DNA from: Lachnospiraceae bacterium
GTDB lineage: Bacteria; Bacillota; Clostridia; Lachnospirales; Lachnospiraceae
Length of the DNA stretch: 64,000 nt
Direction: 5' to 3'
NCBI GenBank assembly: GCA_015057635.1
Contig: SVEB01000109.1
Location: forward strand, 31,907 to 95,906
Both the position numbers and the translations under genes were made by a program. Numbering within the stretch: position 1 is the first letter of the stretch; the number at the start of each line of letters is the position of its first letter. Shown one piece after another: positions 1-7,992 of this stretch. The notes under the pieces are model-generated. The model had not been told where the DNA came from, searched no databases, and saw only the letters and a list, made by a program, of their open reading frames with translations.

Positions 1-34
1 GGCTGTATTTTTCGAGGGTTACTGTATATAATAT

Positions 35-403
35 TTGATAGTGTTGCGAAAAAGGTACAGTAGCAAGAATGTATTTAGAAAGAAGCGTGATGGGATGGTT
101 ACCTTCAGGGAAAGGTTATATTTTGGCGAGACCATAAAGAAGAAACATCGTAAGGCAATCTATAACATACGGCATGAGAAACTTGCACCAGGTGTGTACG
201 TGATTGCATTCGCGTCCAACGAGCAGAACCTGTTTGATATCATTCCGGCAAATGAGCTGCTGTTTCCGTTTTATAAGAAGAAAGAGATTTACATTCTTGG
301 CATGGCCAATGGACTTAGTGAGGCAAAAATCGTAGTCAAGGATATGGTTGCGGAAGTGTATCACAAGACAGGAGGATTTAACGTCAGGGAATATTTTTCT
401 TAG
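35..403 (+). CDS. conserved hypothetical protein (122 aa)
   Basis: Open ORF just upstream of the DUF2953/GerW pair; no domain recognised with confidence. Confidence 0.6.
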   Translation: MIVLRKRYSSKNVFRKKRDGMVTFRERLYFGETIKKKHRKAIYNIRHEKLAPGVYVIAFASNEQNLFDIIPANELLFPFYKKKEIYILGMANGLSEAKIVVKDMVAEVYHKTGGFNVREYFS

Positions 404-426
404 GAAATTGAGATAGAGATAGGGGA

Positions 427-1524
427 ATGGATATGCTGCATGTGATAGGGATTATTTTAAAGATAATAGGAATCTTATTAGCCGTTCTCCTCGGAACTTT
501 AGTGGTGGTTCTCCTGCTTGCTTTGTTTGTGCCTGTCCGATATCGGTTCTTTATTAAGAAACGGGATGATATGCTGATTGACGGGAAGGTGGACTGGCTG
601 TTGCATCTGATACACGGGCACTTTGTTCTGGAGGACAAGAAGCCGGTGATAACGCTTCGGATTTTTGGCATTAAGGTATTTGACAGTACTAAGGTCAAGA
701 AAGAAAAGCCCGAAAAGAAGAAAAAACCGAAAAAGAAGAAAAGTCAAAAAGGAAAGACCGGAAAAGAAAAGGTCAGAAAAGAAAAAGCTAGAGAAGAACA
801 GCTCAAAACAGCTACCGAGACTTCTGGAAATCAGATAAAGCAGGCTCCCTCAAAAGAGGAAAAGCAGGAAATGACCGTGCAGGTTAAGAAGAGTGAGAGT
901 TCCCAGGCTGATTTGGAAAACAGGAAAGAGTCTATAAAGGAAAATGACTCTATAGAAGAAAAAGACTCTGCAAAGGAAAAAGAGATGGACTCAGATTCCG
1001 GTGCAGAATCGGCAGCAGAAAAAGTAAAGGTTTCAATCTTTGGAAAGATACAGGATGGAGTAAAGAAGACACTGGACGTTATCCGTAATCTAAAAGAGAA
1101 GATAAAAAACATTTTAAAACTGATACGCGATCTGTTTGAGAAAAAGAACCTGGTTTCCGCATTTTTAAGGGACAGTGGTAATAAATCCGGCATCCAATCC
1201 ATATTTACTTCATTATGGGGCATACTAAAACATATATCCCCGCATACGATACAGGGTTACTTCAAATTCGGAACAGGTGATCCTTACACAACAGGAGAAG
1301 CGTTAGCAGCGCTGTCTTTTGTATATGCGATGTATGGGGATAAGTTTATGGTAGAACCTGACTTTATGAATAAGGTGTTTGAAGCGGAAGTTAAGGTAAA
1401 AGGAAGAGTACGGCTCTTTAGCCTGCTGAAAATTGCAATTAAGCTTTGGCGGGACGAGCATTTCCAATATATAAAGAAGAGTATTGCAAAGTTAAAGGAG
1501 GAAATTACAGATGGCAGCAGATAA
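427..1524 (+). CDS. DUF2953 (YtfI-like) membrane-anchored protein with a long charged Lys/Glu linker
   Basis: N-terminal TM segment, low-complexity KKEK/EKEK linker, C-terminal FKFGTGDPYTTGEALAALS segment; overlaps a ytfJ/gerW homologue. Confidence 0.75.
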   Translation: MDMLHVIGIILKIIGILLAVLLGTLVVVLLLALFVPVRYRFFIKKRDDMLIDGKVDWLLHLIHGHFVLEDKKPVITLRIFGIKVFDSTKVKKEKPEKKKKPKKKKSQKGKTGKEKVRKEKAREEQLKTATETSGNQIKQAPSKEEKQEMTVQVKKSESSQADLENRKESIKENDSIEEKDSAKEKEMDSDSGAESAAEKVKVSIFGKIQDGVKKTLDVIRNLKEKIKNILKLIRDLFEKKNLVSAFLRDSGNKSGIQSIFTSLWGILKHISPHTIQGYFKFGTGDPYTTGEALAALSFVYAMYGDKFMVEPDFMNKVFEAEVKVKGRVRLFSLLKIAIKLWRDEHFQYIKKSIAKLKEEITDGSR

Positions 1525-1927
1525 GAAAGATCAAAATTTTACAGGCACTGTGGAATCCCTGTTTAAGGGGATGGATGCATTTTTAACAACAAAAACAGTA
1601 GTAGGGGATGCCGTTAAGGTGAACGATGGTACAATTATCCTTCCATTAGTGGACGTCAGCTTTGCAGTTGGTGCAGGTGCATTTACAAATGAAAGCAAAA
1701 ACAATGCGGCAGGCGGCATGGGTGGAAAAATTACACCAAGCTCTGTTCTTGTGATCAAAGATGGAAGCATTCGTCTTGTTAATGTGAAAAATCAGGATGT
1801 TGTGACAAAAGTAATTGATATGGTGCCAGATGTGCTTGATCGTTTTACCAAGGATCCAAAGGCCAAAAAAGAGGATAAAGCAATCGATGCAATGGCTCAA
1901 GATATATTAAATGGTAACGAAGAATAA
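1511..1927 (+). CDS. ytfJ: GerW/YtfJ family sporulation protein
   Basis: VESLFKGMDAFLTTKTVVGDAVKVNDGTIILPLVDVSFAVGAGA...GGGMGGKITPSSVLVI-like motif set; RBS AAGGAGG. Confidence 0.9.
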   Translation: MAADKKDQNFTGTVESLFKGMDAFLTTKTVVGDAVKVNDGTIILPLVDVSFAVGAGAFTNESKNNAAGGMGGKITPSSVLVIKDGSIRLVNVKNQDVVTKVIDMVPDVLDRFTKDPKAKKEDKAIDAMAQDILNGNEE

Positions 1928-2162
1928 AACTGGATACAAAAAAAAGTAAAATTAACTTGCAATAAACAATGAATTCTGTTAGAATAGTTTTGTTTGCAGG
2001 TCACAGTGTACTTCATCTTGTATGGCACTGGATTTACCTGTGTCTATAAGTAGGAGCAGCAGAGCAAGGTTTTGCCTTTGGTCTGTTGTTAATGCACGAG
2101 CTGACGATTTATTAAAACGTAGTAAGTCGCTAGGCCTAATTTAATTAAGGAGGTGCTTTTCA

Positions 2163-2360
2163 ATGGCTAAATGTGCAATTTGTGATAAAGGTGCTCACTT
2201 TGGTAAGGTTGTGAGCCATTCCAGAAGTCAGGTTTCCGGAAGATCTAATAAGATGTGGAAGTCCAACGTTAAATCTGTTAGAATCAAAGTTAACGGTGGA
2301 ACACAGAAAACTTATGTTTGTACATCTTGTTTAAGAGCTGGTAAAGTAGAACGCGCTTAA
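2163..2360 (+). CDS. rpmB: 50S ribosomal protein L28
   Basis: MAKCAICDKGAHFGKVVSHSRSQVSGRSNKMWKSNVKSVR; strong RBS AAGGAGG. Confidence 0.97.
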   Translation: MAKCAICDKGAHFGKVVSHSRSQVSGRSNKMWKSNVKSVRIKVNGGTQKTYVCTSCLRAGKVERA

Positions 2361-2373
2361 TGACGATGGGAAA

Positions 2374-2414
2374 GAGGGGTTGTTGTAGTATATGTATACA
2401 ACAGCCCCTTTTTA
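2374..2414 (+). terminator. Rho-independent terminator after rpmB
   Basis: AGAGGGGTTGTTGTA...TACAACAGCCCCTTTTT hairpin and T-run. Confidence 0.8.
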
Positions 2415-2534
2415 ATTTATCAGGAATCATAGGTAAACATTGCTTGGCGGAATTTTGATAAATTAAAATTCTCCGGGAAAAGAAATTTGTCTTGGAAGCA
2501 GTACGTTTATGTAAAAACTGTTGGGGAACTGCCC

Positions 2535-2672
2535 CTAGCTGCAGAACAGGTTGTATCCTAAGATCAGACAAAGAATAATAATACAGATTGCAATGATCCC
2601 ATTTGTGATAAACAGCATGATGGTCATTCCGATTGCAATCCAGAATAGAATAAACCCAAGCATTTTCTTCAT
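2535..2672 (-). CDS. 45-aa single/double TM small membrane protein
   Basis: Internal ATG of the 102-aa ORF at 2672 with GGAG RBS; MKKMLGFILFWIAIGMTIMLFITNGIIAICIIILCLILGYNLFCS; divergent from asp23. Confidence 0.6.
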   Translation of the reverse strand: MKKMLGFILFWIAIGMTIMLFITNGIIAICIIILCLILGYNLFCS

Positions 2673-2803
2673 GAGAGCCACTCCAAAAGGGATGCTTTCT
2701 ACCAATATATGCTTTTCGTGTCCCTGAATATGAAAATAATGTTTCTTTTTTTCATAAAAGAGGTTATAATAATAATATCTATGAATGAATTGGAGGGCTA
2801 TGT

Positions 2804-3160
2804 ATGAATGGAACGATGCTAACAAAGCTCGGAGAGATAGCAATTGATACCGATGTTATTGCAAAGTACGCCGGCTCTTCCGCAGTGGAATGCTTCGGAG
2901 TTGTAGGCATGGCATCTATCAGCATGAAAGATGGATTAGCCAAATTACTAAGACGTGAGAGCCTGAATCATGGCGTTAACGTAGTGATAGAGAATAATAA
3001 GATTACCATCGATTTACACATTATTGTATCTTATGGTGTAAGTATTTCAGCAGTGGCTGAGAACTTAATCAGCAATGTGAAATATAAGGTGGAAGAATTC
3101 GCAGGCCTAGAGGTAGCGAAAATAAATATATTTGTTGAGGGCGTAAGGGTCATCGACTAG
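2804..3160 (+). CDS. Asp23/Gls24 family envelope stress response protein (YloU-like)
   Basis: Asp23 fold sequence with VIAKYAGSSAVECFGVVGMAS...VNVVIENNKITIDLHIIVSYG. Confidence 0.93.
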   Translation: MNGTMLTKLGEIAIDTDVIAKYAGSSAVECFGVVGMASISMKDGLAKLLRRESLNHGVNVVIENNKITIDLHIIVSYGVSISAVAENLISNVKYKVEEFAGLEVAKINIFVEGVRVID

Positions 3161-3180
3161 TATTAAGGAGGAACAAACCA

Positions 3181-4869
3181 GTGACGTTGAATACGATTGA
3201 TGCTGCGCTATTGCAGAAGATGTTTCTTGCAGGGGCGAAAAGTATCGAAGCGAAAAAGGAATACATCAATGAACTGAATGTATTTCCGGTTCCAGATGGT
3301 GATACCGGAACCAACATGACATTAACAATTATGTCGGCGGCGAAGGAAGTTTCAGCTATTGAGAATCCAACGCTTGAGACACTAGCAAAGGCAATCAGCA
3401 GCGGTTCATTAAGAGGTGCAAGAGGTAACTCAGGTGTTATCCTGTCCCAGTTATTCAGAGGATTTACAAAAGAAGTGAAAGAACATTCTGAAATTAATGT
3501 AACCATTATGGCGAATGCATTTGCTAAGGCTGTTGAGACAGCATACAAAGCCGTTATGAAACCAAAGGAAGGAACAATCCTTACTGTAGCGAAGGGCGGC
3601 GCTGAGCGTGCAGCAGAATTAGTGTCAGAAACAGAAGATTTGGTGTACTTTGGTGCAGAAGTAATAAAACGTATGGAAGAAGTTCTTGCATACACACCAG
3701 AATTATTACCAGTATTAAAAGAAGCAGGAGTAGTGGACTCTGGCGGACAGGGTCTGTTAGAAGTTGTCAAGGGCGGATATGATGCAATGCTTGGCAAAGA
3801 AGTTGACTTTGAGATCGTGCCTGCAAGTGCTGGAGTAAAAGCCAATGTAAGCTCCGAGAATATTGCAACAGCGGATATTAAATTTGGTTATTGTACAGAA
3901 TTTATCGTAATGCTTGAAAAAGAATATACAATAGAAACCGAACATGAATTCAAAGCTTATTTAGAATCCATCGGTGACTCCATCGTAGTTGTTTCGGATG
4001 ACGATATCGTAAAGGTTCATGTACATACCAATGATCCTGGTCTTGCCATCCAAAGAGCGCTTACTTATGGTTCTTTAACCCGTATGAAGATTGACAATAT
4101 GCGTGAAGAGCATAATGAAAAGTTAATCAAAGATGCGGAAAATAAAGCAAAGCAGCAGAAAGAAGAAGAATTACAGGCTGCTGAAGTGAAGAAAAAAGAA
4201 GAACCTAGAAAGCCTGTTGGTTTTGTAGCAGTATCCATTGGTGAAGGTATTAATGAAATCTTTAAAGGTCTTGGTGTTGATTACCTGATCGAAGGCGGTC
4301 AGACAATGAACCCAAGTACAGAAGATATGTTAAACGCAATCGATCATGTGAATGCGGATACCATCTTCATTTTACCAAATAACAGCAATATCATCTTAGC
4401 CGCTAACCAGGCAAAGGATCTGACAGAGGATAAGAAGATTGTTGTTATTCCATCTAAGACGGTTCCTCAGGGTATTACAGCGATTATCAATTATGTCTTT
4501 GATAAGTCGGCTGAAGAAAATGAGGCTAGAATGATTGAAGAGATGGGCAGAGTTAAGACTGGTCAGGTTACTTATGCAGTACGTGACACATCCCTTGATG
4601 GAAAAGAAATCAGACAGGGCAATATCATGGGTATTGGTGATAAGGCAATCCTTTCTGTTGGAACTGAGATTAAGGAAACTACCATTGATTTAATCAATCA
4701 GTTAGTTGATGATGATTCTGAATTAATCAGTTTATACTACGGTGCTGAAACTAGCGAAGAGGAAGCGAATGAAATCGCTGAGATCATCTCCGATCAGTAC
4801 CCAATGGTAGACGTTGAAGTCCATATGGGCGGTCAGCCAATCTACTATTATGTATTATCTGTTGAATAG
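3181..4869 (+). CDS. DAK2 domain (YloV/FakA-like) fatty acid kinase subunit family
   Basis: NVFPVPDGDTGTNMTLT, SLRGARGNSGVILSQLFRG, VDSGGQGL motifs; asp23-yloV gene order. Confidence 0.93.
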   Translation: MTLNTIDAALLQKMFLAGAKSIEAKKEYINELNVFPVPDGDTGTNMTLTIMSAAKEVSAIENPTLETLAKAISSGSLRGARGNSGVILSQLFRGFTKEVKEHSEINVTIMANAFAKAVETAYKAVMKPKEGTILTVAKGGAERAAELVSETEDLVYFGAEVIKRMEEVLAYTPELLPVLKEAGVVDSGGQGLLEVVKGGYDAMLGKEVDFEIVPASAGVKANVSSENIATADIKFGYCTEFIVMLEKEYTIETEHEFKAYLESIGDSIVVVSDDDIVKVHVHTNDPGLAIQRALTYGSLTRMKIDNMREEHNEKLIKDAENKAKQQKEEELQAAEVKKKEEPRKPVGFVAVSIGEGINEIFKGLGVDYLIEGGQTMNPSTEDMLNAIDHVNADTIFILPNNSNIILAANQAKDLTEDKKIVVIPSKTVPQGITAIINYVFDKSAEENEARMIEEMGRVKTGQVTYAVRDTSLDGKEIRQGNIMGIGDKAILSVGTEIKETTIDLINQLVDDDSELISLYYGAETSEEEANEIAEIISDQYPMVDVEVHMGGQPIYYYVLSVE

Positions 4870-4877
4870 AATGGAAT

Positions 4878-5117
4878 AGAGAATAGAATCGAAGACCTCC
4901 CGCGCAAGAGCCGGGCGATTTTCCCGCTTTGTGTTCCGAATGTTCGGACGCATGAGCGGACAAAAATGCCGCGGAATCCTTGATTATCAGACAGGAAGAC
5001 ACTGTCTGCTACTCAAGGACTCCGCGGTATTTTTGTTCGTCATGAGCCGGACATTCCGGAACACAGAGCGGGAAAATCGCCCGGCTCTTGTGCGGGAGGT
5101 CTTCGATTCTATTCTCT
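4878..5117. repeat. ~240-bp near-perfect palindrome (single long hairpin)
   Basis: Left arm AGAGAATAGAATCGAAGACCTCCCGCGCAAGAGCCGGGCGATTTTCCCGC... mirrored by ...GCGGGAAAATCGCCCGGCTCTTGTGCGGGAGGTCTTCGATTCTATTCTCT; apical stem CAGACA-GGAAGACAC-TGTCTG. Confidence 0.95.
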
Positions 5118-5324
5118 TGCTTTGCTGGTGCAACGGATGGTTAAAGATAAGGGCATAAAAGAATGCGAGATTGATTAGTGGTAAAAAAATTATAGAATGT
5201 TAGTGAACGAGATAGCGAATGGATGATGTGTAGAGGCAAGAAGAGCCGAGGAATCAAGAGGATAAGAAAGAAAACGAAAAAGATGTCGAGATATAATATG
5301 AATTGTAAATACTCAAAAAAGATA

Positions 5325-5353
5325 TTGACAGTCTAAAGTGGAAACGCTATAAT
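5325..5353 (+). promoter_or_regulatory. perfect consensus sigma-A promoter TTGACA-N17-TATAAT
   Basis: TTGACA at 5325-5330, TATAAT at 5348-5353, 17-bp spacer. Confidence 0.85.
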
Positions 5354-5409
5354 CTCAAATGACAAATGGAAAATATTTACTGATCGTTGTAGGGAAAAGG
5401 GGGATTAAG

Positions 5410-5502
5410 ATGAGCGAGAAAGAATTATCCAAGAAAGCAATGCGCACAACTATTTTATCAGTGGCTGCAGTTGTGGCTATGATTCTTGTAATCTGGCTGT
5501 AG
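5410..5502 (+). CDS. 30-aa small membrane peptide MSEKELSKKAMRTTILSVAAVVAMILVIWL
   Basis: ATG with purine-rich RBS (AAAAGGGGGATTAAG), charged N-terminus then one hydrophobic segment; flanked by consensus promoter and terminator; too short for the ORF track. Confidence 0.6.
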   Translation: MSEKELSKKAMRTTILSVAAVVAMILVIWL

Positions 5503-5611
5503 TCTATAGATAATGGGATACATAAGGGGATAGGGAGAATAGTTAAGAGTGAAAAGGCACGGTTAGAATGGACAAGGTCTTATGTGCTGGTGCATACCGA
5601 TAAAAAGGAAG

Positions 5612-5667
5612 ATGAGGCGGTAGTCTTCGGATCGGATGGATCCGGGGGCAGAGGCCTCATTTTTTTG
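5612..5667 (+). terminator. Rho-independent terminator
   Basis: ATGAGGC ... GCCTCAT followed by T7, with internal CGGATC/GGATCCG pairing. Confidence 0.75.
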
Positions 5668-5798
5668 TGGTTTTTACAAAACGTATGTTCTAATAGGGGA
5701 AAATATGATAAAATGGGCATAGTGAAAAAGAAGAAACTGTCAGACTTGAATGATCAGAGAAATAATTTGTATTTTGTTTAGATAGAAAGGGTTATACC

Positions 5799-7835
5799 AT
5801 GCAGTTAACAGATGGACTAGGTAAGATTAAGGGAATCGGTGAGAAGACCGAGAAATGTTTTACGAAGGCTGGAATCTACAATATTCTCGATTTAATAGAA
5901 TATTATCCGAAAGGATATCAGACGTATGAGCTGCCGGTGCCGATCGGAAGTTTACGGGAAGGTGAGATTGCAGCAATTGAGGCGAGCGTTGCTACGGTTC
6001 CGGAAGGAAAGAAGATCAGAGGGCTTCAGATGATTACATGCCGGGTGAAGGATCCAAGCGGATCGATCTTCATTACCTGGTTTAATCAGCCATATTTAAA
6101 GAGTACGCTTCGTATGGGAAGCCGGTATATATTCCGCGGGAAGGTGACGAGAAAGAATGGTCAGATTTCAATCGCTCAGCCGAAGATTTATAAGCAGGAG
6201 GAATACCGACCGCTGTTAAATCTGATGCAGCCAACGTATGCCTTAACAGATGGGCTTACGAATAATCAGATTTCCAAGGCTGTTGATTTTGCCCTGCATA
6301 ACGTGGAGATGCCGGAAGAGTTTCTGCCTGCAAGAATCCGAAAAGAATATGATCTGGTGAAACGTAAGGCTGCTCTTGCAGAGATTCATTTTCCGAAGTC
6401 AAAGGACACGATGCGGGAAGCAAGAAAACGTCTGGTATTTGATGAATTCTTTATTTTTACCCTTGTTTTAAATCAGCTCAAGGAGAATAAGAAGACCTCT
6501 TATAATGATTTCTCGATCGTATGTAAACAGGAATGTGAGGATATGATCGGGAAACTGCCGTATGAGCTTACGAACGCGCAGAAGAAGGTTTGGAATGAGA
6601 TCAAGCAAGATATGACATCCAATAAGGTGATGAATCGTCTGGTGCAGGGTGACGTAGGCTCCGGTAAGACAATCTTAGCGGTACTGGGGCTTATGATGAC
6701 GGCATTGAACGGCTATCAGGGGACGTTAATGGTTCCGACTGAAGTTTTAGCAAAACAGCATTATGAATCGCTGATTGAGAATCTGGAGCCATATGGAATC
6801 CGGATTGAGCTTTTAGTCGGTTCTATGACCGCGAGCGAGAAGAAGAAAGCTTATAAACGAATTGAGGCGCATGAGGCGGATATTATCGTGGGTACCCATG
6901 CTCTTATTCAGGAGAAGGTTAATTATGATAAGCTTGGTCTTGTTATCACCGATGAACAGCACCGTTTCGGTGTAAAGCAGCGAGAGATGCTGTCTGTAAA
7001 GGGGGAAAAACCACATGTGCTTGTTATGAGTGCGACTCCGATCCCAAGAACGCTCGCAATTATTTTATATGGGGATCTTGATATTTCCGTATTGGATGAA
7101 CTTCCGGCCAACCGCCAGCCAATCAAAAACTGCGTGGTGGATACCGGATATCGGGATACCGCGTATCGCTTTATTGAAAAACAGGTATACGAAGGAAGAC
7201 AGGCATATGTAATCTGTCCGATGGTAGAGGAAAGCGAGAATATGGAAGCGGAGAATGTAATCGAATATACAGAGAAGCTTCGTATGGTATTAGGCGATCA
7301 GATCACGATTGAGTATCTGCACGGCAAGATGAAACCGAAAGAGAAGGATGCGATTATGGAGCGTTTCTCAAAAGGTGAAATCAAGGTACTCGTATCCACT
7401 ACGGTAGTCGAAGTTGGTGTTAATGTGCCGAATGCGACTGTTATGATGATCGAGAATGCGGAGCGATTCGGATTGGCACAGCTTCACCAGTTAAGAGGAC
7501 GTGTCGGACGAGGCGGTCATCAGTCTTATTGTATCTTAGTAAGCGGCTCCAGAAACAAGGAGACGATGGCGCGTCTTGACATCTTAAATCGTTCCAACGA
7601 TGGATTTTATATTGCAAGCGAAGACTTAAAGTTAAGAGGACCGGGCGATATGTTCGGCGTACGCCAGAGCGGTGATTTAGAGTTCCGCCTGGGAGATATC
7701 TATACGGATGCAACCGTTCTTAAGAATGCGAATGATGCCGCAAAAAATCTGACAGAGAAAGAATATGAAGAAATTATCAGCCATTATCCGGCACTGTTAG
7801 ATAAAATCAACAATTTTGCATCGGGAACTTTGTAA
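5799..7835 (+). CDS. recG: ATP-dependent DNA helicase RecG
   Basis: RLVQGDVGSGKT, DEQHRFGV, MSATPIPRTLA, QLRGRVGRG motifs; wedge domain N-terminal. Confidence 0.97.
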   Translation: MQLTDGLGKIKGIGEKTEKCFTKAGIYNILDLIEYYPKGYQTYELPVPIGSLREGEIAAIEASVATVPEGKKIRGLQMITCRVKDPSGSIFITWFNQPYLKSTLRMGSRYIFRGKVTRKNGQISIAQPKIYKQEEYRPLLNLMQPTYALTDGLTNNQISKAVDFALHNVEMPEEFLPARIRKEYDLVKRKAALAEIHFPKSKDTMREARKRLVFDEFFIFTLVLNQLKENKKTSYNDFSIVCKQECEDMIGKLPYELTNAQKKVWNEIKQDMTSNKVMNRLVQGDVGSGKTILAVLGLMMTALNGYQGTLMVPTEVLAKQHYESLIENLEPYGIRIELLVGSMTASEKKKAYKRIEAHEADIIVGTHALIQEKVNYDKLGLVITDEQHRFGVKQREMLSVKGEKPHVLVMSATPIPRTLAIILYGDLDISVLDELPANRQPIKNCVVDTGYRDTAYRFIEKQVYEGRQAYVICPMVEESENMEAENVIEYTEKLRMVLGDQITIEYLHGKMKPKEKDAIMERFSKGEIKVLVSTTVVEVGVNVPNATVMMIENAERFGLAQLHQLRGRVGRGGHQSYCILVSGSRNKETMARLDILNRSNDGFYIASEDLKLRGPGDMFGVRQSGDLEFRLGDIYTDATVLKNANDAAKNLTEKEYEEIISHYPALLDKINNFASGTL

Positions 7836-7992
7836 AATTTCCAAAATTCACCTTTCAATTCCCCCTGATATATAGTATAATAACCTCATATAGCTCCCCA
7901 TAAAACGGGAGTTTTTATGAGGGAAATCTGCAATTGAATTGTTTTTTAATTGCAAATGATATAAATATTACAAATGAATAGGAGGCATCCTT

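Noticed and set aside
3150-3845. 231-aa minus ORF
   Set aside because: Antisense to the DAK2-domain gene; Ser/Thr/Ala-rich composition typical of shadow ORFs.
4931-5158. 75-aa + ORF (and 4784-5002 minus ORF)
   Set aside because: Both are read through the arms of the palindrome and share mirrored sequence (FYSLFHSIQQ / FDSILLLCWC context); no RBS or recognisable domain.
5584-5781. 65-aa ORF before recG
   Set aside because: Runs through a clear terminator hairpin and T-run.
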